From Flavobacterium sp. JAS (GTDB lineage: Bacteria > Bacteroidota > Bacteroidia > Flavobacteriales > Flavobacteriaceae): a DNA stretch of 64,000 nucleotides. Under the pieces are notes generated by a model that saw only the letters and a program-made list of their open reading frames with translations, made no database searches and was not told where the DNA came from. Of the stretch, positions 24,151 through 33,167 are shown piece by piece (position 1 is the first letter of the stretch; every line of letters starts with the position of its first letter). The stretch covers positions 62,001-126,000 of the forward strand of contig NZ_JAJMOX010000010.1 of NCBI RefSeq assembly GCF_020991455.1. The letters are read 5' to 3'. A program made the position numbers and the translations under genes.

Positions 24151-24158
24151 CAAAAGTA
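24151..24158 (-). promoter_or_regulatory. -7 promoter box before CNGRC paralogue 2
   Basis: TACTTTTG on the minus strand, exact consensus, 23 nt upstream of the TTG start. It supports the short start and marks the probable head of the metal locus. Confidence 0.55.
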
Positions 24159-24246
24159 CTGTTTATTCGATTTAGAAAGAATAAATATTAGTTTTTTTGC
24201 AAAAAAAATCCGCAATTACAAAGTAGTTGCGGGTTTTCGATATGAC

Positions 24247-24280
24247 AAACCCGACAGGTTTTTAAAAACCTGTCGGGTTT
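24247..24280. terminator. 34-nt perfect palindrome, secA terminator
   Basis: AAACCCGACAGGTTTTT followed by its exact reverse complement, 18 nt beyond the secA stop codon, with a following T/A-rich stretch. Confidence 0.8.
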
Positions 24281-24297
24281 AGAATTGTAAATATTAT

Positions 24298-27200
24298 TTA
24301 TTTAACAATAACCCAAGCGCCAGAAGCGATTAGAGTTTCTGCTTTTTTAAATTTCATTTCTTCAGTTCTGCCTGTTGCAACTTCCTGAAGTGTTACAGTA
24401 TCATTACGATTGATTTTTGGCATATCTCTCACGATAGTTTCTGTAACCTGACGTTGTTGCGTTTCTCCAGCTTCGCGGTTGATGTCTTCGCTGTTTACAA
24501 TTTCGTCTTTGCTTAATTTGAAGTTTTCTTTTTGACGAACTTCTTTTGCTTCGTGAATTTCAGGAACGTTTTGAGCTGGTAAATCACCTTTGAATAAGAA
24601 TGAAATAACTTCTTTGTTAACGTTGTCTAACATTCCTCTAAACAAATTAAAAGCTTCTAATTTGTAAATAAGCAATGGATCTTTTTGCTCGTGAACGGCT
24701 AATTGAACAGATTGTTTCAATTCGTCCATTTTACGTAAATGTTTTTTCCAAGCCTCATCAACAATAGAAAGTGTGATGTTTTTCTCGAAATCAGCAATTA
24801 ACTGAGCTCCTTCGCTTTCGTATGCTTTCTTCAAATCAGTTACCACATTTAGAGTTTTGATTCCGTCAGTAAATGGAACTACGATACGCTCAAAATGATT
24901 GTTTGGCTCTTCGAAAACTCCTTTAATGATTGGGAAAGCTTCTCTTGCGCTTCTTTCTGTTTTTTCTGTATAGAAAGCTAAAGTTTCTTTATAGATTTTT
25001 CCAGTGATTTCAATGTCAGATAATTTCAAGAAATCAGCCTCTGAAATTGGAGACGTAATTCCGAAATAACGAATCAAATCAAATTCGAAGTTTTTGAAAT
25101 CATTAACCGGTTTGTTTTGACTTACGATTAATTCGCAAGTATCGTACATCATATTCGCGATATCCAGTTTCAAACGCTCACCAAATAAGGCGTGACGACG
25201 ACGTTTGTAAACTACTTCACGTTGAGAGTTCATAACGTCATCATATTCTAATAAACGTTTACGAACACCAAAGTTGTTTTCTTCTACTTTTTTCTGAGCA
25301 CGCTCGATAGATTTAGTCATCATAGAATGCTGAATAACTTCACCTTCCTGAAGTCCCATTCTGTCCATTACTTTTGCAACTCTTTCAGAACCAAATAAAC
25401 GCATTAAGTTATCTTCAAGAGAAACATAGAATTGAGAACTTCCCGGATCTCCCTGACGTCCTGCACGACCACGTAACTGTCTGTCAACACGACGAGAATC
25501 ATGACGTTCTGTACCCACGATTGCTAAACCTCCGGCAGCTTTTACTTCTGGAGATAATTTAATATCGGTACCACGACCAGCCATGTTTGTTGCAATAGTT
25601 ACAACTCCGGCTTTACCTGCTTCTTCAACGATTTGAGCTTCTTGTTTGTGCATTTTAGCATTCAAAACGTTATGTGTAACGCCTCTCATTTTCAACATTC
25701 GGCTTAATAATTCTGAAATCTCTACAGAAGTTGTTCCAATTAAAACTGGTCTTCCTGCGTTTGATAATTCAGTAACATCTTCGATTACAGCATTGAATTT
25801 CTCACGTGTTGTTTTGTAGATATAATCTTCTTTGTCTTGTCTCAACATACCACGGTTGGTTGGGATTTCAACAACGTCTAATTTGTAAATCTGCCATAAC
25901 TCTCCAGCTTCTGTAACCGCTGTACCTGTCATACCACCTAGTTTGCTGTACATTCTGAAATAATTCTGTAATGTAACTGTTGCAAATGTTTGTGTAGCAG
26001 CTTCGATTTTCACATTTTCTTTAGCTTCGATCGCCTGGTGTAAACCGTCAGAATAACGACGACCATCCATGATACGACCTGTTTGCTCATCGACAATCAT
26101 AATTTTGTTGTCCATGATAACGTATTCTACATCTTTTTCAAAAAGAGCATACGCTTTTAAAAGTTGTGTAAGAGTGTGAATACGTTCGCTTTTTACTCCA
26201 AAATCCTGGAATAATCTTTCTTTAGCTTCAGCTTCACCGTCTTTATCTAACTTTTGTTTTTCGATAGCAGCAATTTCGGTTCCAATATCCGGAAGTACGA
26301 AAAAGTCAGCATCTGTATCTCCTGAAAGGTATTGGATACCATTATCAGTCAATTCAACTTGATTGTTTTTTTCTTCAATTACAAAATACAAAGCTTCATC
26401 AACTTTATGCATTTCGCGATTGTTGTCCTGCATGTATTGATTTTCGGTTTTTTGAAGCAATTGTTTAACTCCTTCTTCACTCAAAAATTTAATTAATGCT
26501 TTATTTCTAGGTAAACTTCTGTAAGCTCTCAACAATAAGAATCCACCTTCTTTGGTGTTTCCTTCTTTGATTAATCTTTTAGCTTCAGATAAGAAACCAT
26601 TCGCCAACTGACGTTGTTGAGATACTAAGTTTTCGATTTTTGGTTTCAACTCATTAAATTCATGACGGTCTCCTTGCGGAACTGGTCCTGAAATAATAAG
26701 TGGTGTTCTTGCATCATCAATTAATACAGAATCGACCTCATCGACAATGGCATAATTGTGTTTTCTTTGAACCAGATCTCCTGGCGAATGTGCCATGTTA
26801 TCTCTTAAGTAGTCAAAACCAAATTCGTTATTGGTTCCGTAAGTGATATCAGCGTCGTATGCTTTTTTTCTTTGTTCTGTACTTGGTTGGTGATTATCGA
26901 TACAATCAACAGTTAAACCGTGGAATTCGAATAAAGGTGCTTTCCATGTACTATCACGTTTTGCAAGGTAATCATTCACGGTTACTAAGTGTACTCCGTT
27001 TCCTGTCAAAGCATTTAAGTAAAGCGGAAGTGTAGCAACCAACGTTTTTCCTTCACCCGTTTGCATTTCGGCAACTTTACCTTCGTGCAAAACCATACCA
27101 CCAATTAACTGAACATCATAATGAATCATGTCCCAGGTAATTTCTTTACCGGCAGCATTCCATTTGTTAGCCCAGGTAGCTTTGTCACCTTCAATAGTAA

Positions 27201-27639
27201 TATAAGTTTTTGAACCTGAAAGTTCGCGGTCTTTTGGAGTTGCAGTAACTTCGATAAAAGAATTGTCTTTAAAACGACGTGCTGTTTCTTTTACAACAGA
27301 GAATGCCTCAGGAAGGATTTCCAATAAAGTTTTCTCTGAGATTTCGTAAGCTTCTTTTTCAAGAGCATCAATAGCATCATAAAGATCTTCTCTTTTATCG
27401 ATGTCTTCGATGTTTTCTACTTCGGCTTTAAGCGAAGCAATTTTAGCATCTTTGTCAGCTCTGGCTTCTTTTATTTTTTCTTTAAAAAATGCGGTTCTAG
27501 CTCTTAATTCGTCGTGAGACAAACCCATTAAGCTGGTTTCGAATGTTTTAATTTTATTTAAATACGGCTGTAAAGCTTTGACATCTTTCTGTGATTTATC
27601 ACCTACAAAGACTTTAATAATACTGTTTATGAAACTCAT
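24298..27639 (-). CDS. secA: Preprotein translocase ATPase SecA
   Basis: 1113-aa motor of the Sec pathway that drives preproteins through SecYEG. Walker A MQTGEGKTLVATLPLYL (about residue 192), VDEVDSVLIDDARTPLIISG Walker B region, helicase motifs TNMAGRGTDIKLSPEV and ERHDSRRVDRQLRGRAGRQGDPGSSQFY, helical scaffold and wing domains, then an extended C-terminus ending ASGAWVIVK. It is longer than the E. coli protein (about 900 aa) because of Bacteroidota-type insertions (for example around 330-400), and it lacks the C-terminal zinc-binding cysteines. Confidence 0.98.
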   Translation of the reverse strand: MSFINSIIKVFVGDKSQKDVKALQPYLNKIKTFETSLMGLSHDELRARTAFFKEKIKEARADKDAKIASLKAEVENIEDIDKREDLYDAIDALEKEAYEISEKTLLEILPEAFSVVKETARRFKDNSFIEVTATPKDRELSGSKTYITIEGDKATWANKWNAAGKEITWDMIHYDVQLIGGMVLHEGKVAEMQTGEGKTLVATLPLYLNALTGNGVHLVTVNDYLAKRDSTWKAPLFEFHGLTVDCIDNHQPSTEQRKKAYDADITYGTNNEFGFDYLRDNMAHSPGDLVQRKHNYAIVDEVDSVLIDDARTPLIISGPVPQGDRHEFNELKPKIENLVSQQRQLANGFLSEAKRLIKEGNTKEGGFLLLRAYRSLPRNKALIKFLSEEGVKQLLQKTENQYMQDNNREMHKVDEALYFVIEEKNNQVELTDNGIQYLSGDTDADFFVLPDIGTEIAAIEKQKLDKDGEAEAKERLFQDFGVKSERIHTLTQLLKAYALFEKDVEYVIMDNKIMIVDEQTGRIMDGRRYSDGLHQAIEAKENVKIEAATQTFATVTLQNYFRMYSKLGGMTGTAVTEAGELWQIYKLDVVEIPTNRGMLRQDKEDYIYKTTREKFNAVIEDVTELSNAGRPVLIGTTSVEISELLSRMLKMRGVTHNVLNAKMHKQEAQIVEEAGKAGVVTIATNMAGRGTDIKLSPEVKAAGGLAIVGTERHDSRRVDRQLRGRAGRQGDPGSSQFYVSLEDNLMRLFGSERVAKVMDRMGLQEGEVIQHSMMTKSIERAQKKVEENNFGVRKRLLEYDDVMNSQREVVYKRRRHALFGERLKLDIANMMYDTCELIVSQNKPVNDFKNFEFDLIRYFGITSPISEADFLKLSDIEITGKIYKETLAFYTEKTERSAREAFPIIKGVFEEPNNHFERIVVPFTDGIKTLNVVTDLKKAYESEGAQLIADFEKNITLSIVDEAWKKHLRKMDELKQSVQLAVHEQKDPLLIYKLEAFNLFRGMLDNVNKEVISFLFKGDLPAQNVPEIHEAKEVRQKENFKLSKDEIVNSEDINREAGETQQRQVTETIVRDMPKINRNDTVTLQEVATGRTEEMKFKKAETLIASGAWVIVK

Positions 27640-27687
27640 GATTTATTGTATTTCTATTTTATGTAAATGTGTATTTGAACCAAAAAA

Positions 27688-27710
27688 AAAGCCTCGGTGA
27701 TGAGACTTTT
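27688..27710 (-). terminator. Terminator between DUF2795 gene and secA
   Basis: On the minus strand AAAGTCTC-atcacc-GAGGCTTT (one T:G pair) followed by nine T; 16 nt beyond the DUF2795 stop codon. Confidence 0.6.
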
Positions 27711-27726
27711 TCCTTTGGTTTATTTT

Positions 27727-27948
27727 TTAATATTCATCCTCATTCCAAAGATAATCTTCGTCTGTTGGATAATCAGGCCAAATTTCTTCCATTGATTCAT
27801 ATATCTCGCCTTCATCTTCAATTGACTGAAGGTTTTCTACTACTTCTAATGGAGCACCAGCTCTAATAGCGTAGTCAATAAGTTCGTCTTTGTTAGCAGG
27901 CCATGGCGCATCACTTAAATAAGATGCTAATTCTAATGTCCAATACAT
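27727..27948 (-). CDS. DUF2795 small acidic protein
   Basis: 73-aa cytosolic protein, strongly acidic (C-terminus EDEGEIYESMEEIWPDYPTDEDYLWNEDEY). The N-terminal WTLELASYLSDAPWPANKDELIDYAIRAGAPLEVVENLQ matches the DUF2795 fold, a conserved short protein in Bacteroidota encoded next to secA. Function unknown. Confidence 0.85.
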   Translation of the reverse strand: MYWTLELASYLSDAPWPANKDELIDYAIRAGAPLEVVENLQSIEDEGEIYESMEEIWPDYPTDEDYLWNEDEY

Positions 27949-28039
27949 CTGTTATCTGTTTAGTTTGTGCAAAAATAAATTTTTTACCGAAAAAGACAAG
28001 TAAAATTTGATTTATTTTAATAAAATTTAAGAACGTCTC

Positions 28040-28204
28040 TTGTTAAATTCCTGTTTTTAAATTCCAAATCCCAAAAATATCCTTGAAATCTCAATTTTAA
28101 ATTCCAAATTCCAATATTTGGAACCGTTATTTTTGATCTTAAAATTCAAAGAATTTTATCTTTTTTAATTTGAATTTGGGATTTCAGAAATTTGGGATTT
28201 CAAG
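28040..28204. repeat. AAATTCCAAATCCC / GGGATTTC inverted cluster
   Basis: Two TTTAAATTCCAAAT units on the left (about 28056 and 28107) face AATTTGGGATTTC units on the right (about 28172-28201), with CTTGAAATCTC on the left matching GGGATTTCAAG on the right. It is located just downstream of the adenosyltransferase gene. An intergenic imperfect inverted repeat; no gene is seen in 27949-28209. Confidence 0.55.
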
Positions 28205-28209
28205 AAAAT

Positions 28210-28779
28210 TTATTTTCTAGGTATCCATTTCACTTCATCCGCTTTTAGGTCTGACGACAACTTCCGTGCCAAGACAAAAAGGTAGTCAGAAAGTCGGTTT
28301 AAGTACATGATTGCAATCTCTGGAACGGGTTCATTATGGCTTAAATGTACTGCCAAACGCTCTGCACGGCGACAAATACAGCGAGCTATATGACAATGTG
28401 ACACAGTTGGATGGCCTCCAGGTAAAACAAAATGAGTCATTTGCGGAAGACTTTCCTCCATTTTATCAATTTCGTTTTCTAATAATTCGATATCAGTATC
28501 AATGATTCCGAGGTTTTTTAAACGAAGTTCACCGTTTTTTAAGACTTCTTTTTCTGCCGGAGTTGCCAAAATAGCTCCAACAGTAAATAAACGGTCCTGA
28601 ATTTCGATTAAAATGGTTTTGTAATGTGCATCCATTTCCTGATCGCGAATAAGACCTATATAAGAATTCAATTCGTCGACAGTACCATAACTGTCAATCC
28701 TGATATGATCTTTAGGAACTCTGGTGCCTCCAAAAAGAGCCGTTGTTCCTTTATCTCCTGTTTTTGTATATACTTTCAT
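28210..28779 (-). CDS. Cob(I)alamin adenosyltransferase, PduO type
   Basis: 189-aa enzyme making adenosylcobalamin from cob(I)alamin and ATP. N-terminal ATP loop KVYTKTGDKGTTALFGGTRVPKDHIRIDSYGTVDELNSYIG (residues 2-42) and the C-terminal RCICRRAERLAVHL helix with the conserved Arg-Arg-Glu cluster (about 132-145), then YLNRLSDYLFVLAR. It may supply cofactor for methylmalonyl-CoA mutase, whose chaperone MeaB is at the window start. Neighbouring ABC ATPase gene is 60 nt upstream, separated by a CTAAG array. Confidence 0.93.
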   Translation of the reverse strand: MKVYTKTGDKGTTALFGGTRVPKDHIRIDSYGTVDELNSYIGLIRDQEMDAHYKTILIEIQDRLFTVGAILATPAEKEVLKNGELRLKNLGIIDTDIELLENEIDKMEESLPQMTHFVLPGGHPTVSHCHIARCICRRAERLAVHLSHNEPVPEIAIMYLNRLSDYLFVLARKLSSDLKADEVKWIPRK

Positions 28780-28792
28780 TTTTTTTGAGGTG

Positions 28793-28829
28793 CTAAGTTG
28801 CTGAGTAGCTAAGTAACTAAGTTTTTTAA
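28793..28829. repeat. CTAAGnnn octamer array, copy 3 (one-sided)
   Basis: CTAAG at 28793, CTGAG at 28801, CTAAG at 28809 and 28817, exact 8-nt steps, without the facing CTTAG half. Confidence 0.7.
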
Positions 28830-28839
28830 GTTCAAGCGA

Positions 28840-29544
28840 TTAAAATGATAAATGATTATCCTTTGTGGTATCACTTTCAATTAATCCATCTCTTAAACGA
28901 ATTACGCGATGCGCATAGGCAGCAATATCTTCTTCGTGAGTCACCAGAATTACAGTGTTTCCTAATGCGTGGATATCTCCAAAGAGTTTCATAATTTCAA
29001 CAGACGTTTTACTGTCTAAGTTTCCGGTTGGTTCATCGGCCAAAATAATCGATGGCTTATTAACCAAAGCGCGGGCAATTGCAACACGCTGGCGTTGCCC
29101 TCCTGAAAGTTGGTTAGGCTGATGGTCCATTCTGTCTGCCAGATTTACTTGATTTAAAACTTCTTCCGCTCGTTTGGTGCGTTCTGATTTAGAATATCCT
29201 GCATAAATCATGGGTAATGCTACATTATCTAAAGCTGTGGTTCTTGGTAAAAGATTGAAGGTTTGGAAAACAAATCCGATTTCTTTATTTCGAATTCCTG
29301 CCAATTCATCATCTTTCATTTGGCTAACATCTTTTCCATTTAAAATATAACGTCCGGAAGTTGGCGTATCCAAACAGCCTAACAAGTTCATTAAAGTTGA
29401 TTTTCCGGAACCAGATGGCCCCATTAAAGCTACATATTCGCCTTTATTGATTTTTAAATCTATACCTTTTAATACATAAACGATTTCATTACCAAGGACA
29501 AAATCTCGTTTTATATCTGTTATTTTAATTAATGGATCTGCCAT
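28840..29544 (-). CDS. ABC transporter ATPase, LolD/MacB type
   Basis: 234-aa ATP-binding subunit. Walker A GPSGSGKSTLMNLLGCLDTPTSG (about residue 41), signature LSGGQRQRVAIARAL, Walker B IILADEPTGNLDSKT and H-loop VTHEEDIAAYAHR. Members energise lipoprotein release (LolCDE), macrolide or peptide export (MacB) or FtsX. The permease partner is not adjacent, so the specific role is open. Confidence 0.9.
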   Translation of the reverse strand: MADPLIKITDIKRDFVLGNEIVYVLKGIDLKINKGEYVALMGPSGSGKSTLMNLLGCLDTPTSGRYILNGKDVSQMKDDELAGIRNKEIGFVFQTFNLLPRTTALDNVALPMIYAGYSKSERTKRAEEVLNQVNLADRMDHQPNQLSGGQRQRVAIARALVNKPSIILADEPTGNLDSKTSVEIMKLFGDIHALGNTVILVTHEEDIAAYAHRVIRLRDGLIESDTTKDNHLSF

Positions 29545-29853
29545 TTCGATTTACAATTTTGGATTTAAAAGTACAAAACACTTTTCAATAAACGATAAGT
29601 AGTTTCTAATTGATTTTTGTTACAGAAGTTGTCTTTTAAAATCGTGATTTTCTACAAATTATCATTTTTATGAAAAGCTTACTTTAATCGATTAAAAATC
29701 TGTTATATGATTTTGTGTTGTTTTTATATAATTATCATATTTAATTATTTTTTATTTAATTATTTTTATTTAAAGTATTAAATTTTTGATAATTATTTAT
29801 GTTTGTTTAAAATTTTAACTATATTTGATATCTAATATTAAATAATCGGAATT
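29545..29853 (+). promoter_or_regulatory. AT-rich spacer with -7 promoter box at 29820-29827
   Basis: This 309-nt divergent gap has no recognisable gene and is strongly AT-rich with runs of TTATTTTTATT. TATATTTG at 29820-29827 is an exact -7 match 27 nt before the lipoprotein ATG; a well-placed -33 TTG is not evident. Confidence 0.5.
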
Positions 29854-30513
29854 ATGAAGAATATGCCATTATTATCAGGAATTGCCTTAATCATATTAAG
29901 TTTTACATCGTGTAAAGATGAAAAACAAGAAAAGGCTCAAAAAACAGTAGACTCTTATGTCGCTTATGTCGATTCAGTTAAAAATATTGCTGCAGATGAT
30001 CTGAAAGCTGACTGGAAAGCGGTAGATGCTGAGTATGATAAAAAAGCTCAAGAAGCTGAATTGGCTTTGGCAGATATTAAAGATAATTCGGTTGCAACCG
30101 ATAAAGTAAATACCACTAAAGTAAAATACGAAGAGTTTAAAAAAGAAATGACCACCGTTCTTGCCCCACCTGCTCCAAGTCCGAAACAACAATTGCGTAA
30201 TGCATTATTTGGAGAAGGAAAAATAGGAGATGATATGAGTTTTGCCTGGGTAAATGCTCAAAATATTCATAGCGTATACCAACAATTTGTTCATACAGTT
30301 GAGAATAATAAGGATAGATACTCGCGTGAAGACTGGGACGAAATTAAATTAATGTATGAAGCGCTTGATAGCCGAAAAAACACTGTTGAAAAAGAAGGGC
30401 TTACCGCTGAAGATAACAGAAAAATTGCTGGTTTGAAATTGAAATTTGCTCCAATGTATACTTTAAATAGAATGGGAGCTAAATCTGAAGAAACTGCAGC
30501 AGCTAAAAAATAA
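29854..30513 (+). CDS. Lipoprotein, possibly DUF6565-like
   Basis: 219-aa predicted lipoprotein; lipobox IILSFTSCKDEK gives Cys20. The mature part is helical and highly charged (KAQKTVDSYVAYVDSVKNIAADDLKADWKAVDAEYDKKAQEAELALADIK), then a proline segment LAPPAPSPKQQLR and a second helical block AQNIHSVYQQFVHTVENNKDRYSREDWDEIKLMYEALDSRK. It resembles Flavobacteriaceae lipoproteins of a DUF6565-type family from memory, which I cannot confirm. Ends at a terminator shared with the convergent methyltransferase gene. Function unknown. Confidence 0.75.
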   Translation: MKNMPLLSGIALIILSFTSCKDEKQEKAQKTVDSYVAYVDSVKNIAADDLKADWKAVDAEYDKKAQEAELALADIKDNSVATDKVNTTKVKYEEFKKEMTTVLAPPAPSPKQQLRNALFGEGKIGDDMSFAWVNAQNIHSVYQQFVHTVENNKDRYSREDWDEIKLMYEALDSRKNTVEKEGLTAEDNRKIAGLKLKFAPMYTLNRMGAKSEETAAAKK

Positions 30514-30539
30514 TTATTTAAATAAATTGAATTAGTATA

Positions 30540-30570
30540 AAAATGACAATCAGAAATGGTTGTCATTTTT
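30540..30570. terminator. Bidirectional terminator
   Basis: AAAATGACAA...TTGTCATTTT hairpin with 10-nt loop and T-run, between convergent lipoprotein and methyltransferase genes. Confidence 0.75.
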
Positions 30571-31350
30571 TTATGCTCGAATCACAAAATGTTCTTTTTC
30601 CTGTTCATATCTGAAAAATACAAATCCCCATTGAAAAGTGTCAATTGTTACCGTTACTTTTGGATGTGTTTTTATAATTTCCCAAGCTTCTTCCATTTCT
30701 GGAGACCAATGAATATCGTCAAAAATCCAAACAGAATCATTTGTTACTGTAGGTAATAAAAGATCAAAATAAGCTAAAGTGGCTTTTTTAGAATGATTTC
30801 CATCAAAATAAATCAGATCATAATCTGTAGCCTGAAGATTTGTTGAAACTAAAAAGTTTTCAAACTCGGTTATAATGGTATCAACATTTTTACAATCAAA
30901 ATTTTCTAAATGATTTTTAGCAACCGTTGCTGTTTGCGGGCAGCCTTCTAATGTAATTATTTTTGCTTTCGGATTTCCCAATGCCAGAGCAGAAGTTGCT
31001 AATCCTAATGAAGTTCCTATCTCAAGAATGTTCTTTGGCTGAAAATAATTAGTTACGCGAAATAATAATTCAGCACGTTTTGGCGAAATTCCCGCCGTTG
31101 ATGCAATTTTCGAAATCTGTCTTCTATTCGATTTAAATACTTTTGAACCCGCACCAAAATCTGTCACTTCAATAAAGTTTTTGTTACTGAGTAATGATTT
31201 TCGATAGTTTTTCAGGATCAAATATTCGGGTTTTGTTTTCTTGTCGTAAAAACATTTTGTCAATAAACTAAACACAAACGGCGAATGTACACCATGTTCG
31301 TTTTTGGAATCCCAAAGGAATTTTAAAGAAGATTTAATTTGAAATAGCAT
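30571..31350 (-). CDS. Class I SAM-dependent methyltransferase
   Basis: 259-aa cytosolic methyltransferase. Motif I ILEIGTSLGLATSALALG (about residues 115-132), motif II IITLEGCPQTATVAKNHLENF and DLIYFDGNHSKKATLAYFDLLLP with the D-G-N-H strand 4 are like catechol-type O-methyltransferases. An N-terminal helical extension of about 100 residues (SKNEHGVHSPFVFSLLTKCFY) is conserved in Bacteroidota members. Substrate unknown. Confidence 0.87.
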   Translation of the reverse strand: MLFQIKSSLKFLWDSKNEHGVHSPFVFSLLTKCFYDKKTKPEYLILKNYRKSLLSNKNFIEVTDFGAGSKVFKSNRRQISKIASTAGISPKRAELLFRVTNYFQPKNILEIGTSLGLATSALALGNPKAKIITLEGCPQTATVAKNHLENFDCKNVDTIITEFENFLVSTNLQATDYDLIYFDGNHSKKATLAYFDLLLPTVTNDSVWIFDDIHWSPEMEEAWEIIKTHPKVTVTIDTFQWGFVFFRYEQEKEHFVIRA

Positions 31351-31384
31351 ATAAATGTTTACAAGTAGGCGCGAAGATACAAAA

Positions 31385-31467
31385 AAGTCGAAAGTCGTAA
31401 AGTCGAAAGTTTTAAAGACACTGATGTTGTTTTATGACTTTTGATTTTGAACTTTTCCGACTTTTAA
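31385..31467. repeat. GTCGAAAGT repeat with facing ACTTTTCCGAC half
   Basis: GTCGAAA, GTCGTAAA and GTCGAAAG in tandem (31387-31409) face TGACTTTTGATTTTGAACTT and TTCCGACTTTT on the right (to 31464). Imperfect inverted repeat in the divergent spacer upstream of the methyltransferase and SDR genes. Confidence 0.5.
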
Positions 31468-31473
31468 AAAGAC

Positions 31474-31481
31474 TATATTTG
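31474..31481 (+). promoter_or_regulatory. -7 promoter box of the zinc-ribbon SDR gene
   Basis: TATATTTG, an exact consensus match, 36 nt before the ATG at 31518. Confidence 0.5.
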
Positions 31482-31517
31482 CGAACTTAAATTTTAAGCT
31501 AATAGTAATACTTTTTT

Positions 31518-33071
31518 ATGATGTTGAAGGAAGAAATAGAAGATAAGAATATAATATCTTCTGAAGAAATTAATCGATGCATTGCTATTTTAGCACAATT
31601 GAATACGAATACTGATCAGATTTTTGATATTCCAAAAGAACAGCGAATTGCTTTAATCAAAGAAGCAGGACTTTTTTCAAGACCTGATAGAGATGAGTTT
31701 GCAAGACGGGTTAAAGATGGTTTGCAAGCTGCCAAACGTAAAAAAGAAAAGAAAGACAAAACCGCTCGTAAAGAAACCGGAATTCGTCATGCAAGAGAAG
31801 CAAGTATATTTGTTGCGCCTAAATTATTGGCTTTTAACGATCTTGCCAGCAAAGAACAATTAGAACTTGAAACTCCCAGAAATTGTTATGTCTGTAAAAC
31901 AGAATTTACTAAAATGCATCACTTTTATGATACGATGTGTACGGATTGTGGTGATTTTAATTATGCCAAACGTTTTCAAACGGCAGATGTAAAAGGGCAA
32001 ATTGCAGTTATCACGGGTTCCCGATTAAAAATTGGTTATCATATTACATTGATGCTTTTGCGTGGCGGTGCAACGGTTATTGCCACGACACGTTTTCCAG
32101 TAGATTCGGCTTTGCGTTTTGCAAAAGAAGACGACTTTATGGAATGGGGACATCGTTTAAAAATTCACGGTTTAGATTTAAGACATATTCCGAGTGTGGA
32201 AATCTTTTGCAATTTTATAGAGCAAAAGTATGAGCGATTGGATATTTTGATAAATAATGCAGCTCAAACGGTTAGACGACCTTCAGGGTTTTATTCTCAT
32301 TTAATGGGGAATGAAGAGTTACCAATAAGTGCATTACCTAAACAGGCACAAGAATTATTGGCAGATCATCTTAATTGTCTGGACGAACTAAAAGTTTTAA
32401 CAACCGGATTTTCTTCCAATGAAAATATGCCGGTAACCTGGCATGGACCAGAACCTGGAATTGGTTTGCGTGCTTCGGCTCAATTGTCTCAAATTCCATA
32501 TTCTTTTGATAATGCACTTGTAGCAAATGAGGTTTTTCCGGAAGGAGAACTTGACGCTGATTTACAACAAGTCGATTTACGAAAAACGAATAGTTGGCGT
32601 TTGCGTTTAGGGCAAATAGAAACTACCGAAATGATCGAAGTGCAATTGGTAAATTCTGTTGCGCCTTTTGTATTATGTAACCGACTTTCGGAAGTTATGA
32701 AGAAAGATAATACGGGGAAAAAACATATTATTAATGTTTCGGCTATGGAAGGAAAATTTCATCGCTTTTTTAAAGAAGACCGCCATCCGCACACGAATAT
32801 GGCAAAAGCGGCTCTGAATATGTTAACACATACGTCATCAGGAACTTTAGCAAAACATGGTATTTTTATGAATGCGGTTGATACAGGCTGGGTAACTGAT
32901 GAAGATCCGGCCGAATTGGCAAAAAAGAAACAAGAACTAGAGGATTTTCAACCGCCATTGGATATTGTTGATGGTGCCGCACGTGTTATGGATCCTTTGT
33001 TTGACGGAATTAATACTGGAAAACATTGGTGTGGAAAATTCCTGAAAGATTATAACCCGATTCCTTGGTAA
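31518..33071 (+). CDS. Atypical SDR with N-terminal zinc ribbon
   Basis: 517-aa fusion. Residues 1-90 are helical and basic. Cys123-x2-Cys126 and Cys141-x2-Cys144 (NCYVCKTEF..MCTDCGDFN) form a probable zinc ribbon. A Rossmann SDR follows, with ITGSRLKIGYH (165-175) in place of TGxxxGIG and NNAAQT at 246-251. About 110 extra residues (252-370) interrupt the fold before the usual HIINVSAMEG (Ser408). The catalytic Tyr of YxxxK is replaced: HTNMAKAAL gives Thr426-x3-Lys430. Reductase activity is doubtful, and binding or an altered chemistry is possible. Single gene with its own promoter and terminator. Confidence 0.85.
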   Translation: MMLKEEIEDKNIISSEEINRCIAILAQLNTNTDQIFDIPKEQRIALIKEAGLFSRPDRDEFARRVKDGLQAAKRKKEKKDKTARKETGIRHAREASIFVAPKLLAFNDLASKEQLELETPRNCYVCKTEFTKMHHFYDTMCTDCGDFNYAKRFQTADVKGQIAVITGSRLKIGYHITLMLLRGGATVIATTRFPVDSALRFAKEDDFMEWGHRLKIHGLDLRHIPSVEIFCNFIEQKYERLDILINNAAQTVRRPSGFYSHLMGNEELPISALPKQAQELLADHLNCLDELKVLTTGFSSNENMPVTWHGPEPGIGLRASAQLSQIPYSFDNALVANEVFPEGELDADLQQVDLRKTNSWRLRLGQIETTEMIEVQLVNSVAPFVLCNRLSEVMKKDNTGKKHIINVSAMEGKFHRFFKEDRHPHTNMAKAALNMLTHTSSGTLAKHGIFMNAVDTGWVTDEDPAELAKKKQELEDFQPPLDIVDGAARVMDPLFDGINTGKHWCGKFLKDYNPIPW

Positions 33072-33110
33072 GATTTTTTAGTATCAGATTTCAGTCTTAG
33101 TTAGAAATAA

Positions 33111-33147
33111 AAAAACCACAACAAATAGCTTTTTGTTGTGGTTTTTT
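33111..33147. terminator. Bidirectional terminator
   Basis: AAAACCACAACAAA...TTTGTTGTGGTTTT stem with short loop and T-run, between the convergent SDR and FKBP genes. Confidence 0.8.
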
Positions 33148-33167
33148 ATTAATCGTTATTTCGTAAG

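Noticed and set aside
24129..24215. Longer N-terminus for CNGRC paralogue 2
   Set aside because: It would extend upstream of the -7 box at 24151-24158 and lacks any match in paralogue 1.
28210..29544. Cobalamin riboswitch before the adenosyltransferase gene
   Set aside because: The 60-nt spacer holds only a CTAAG array and is too short for the riboswitch fold.
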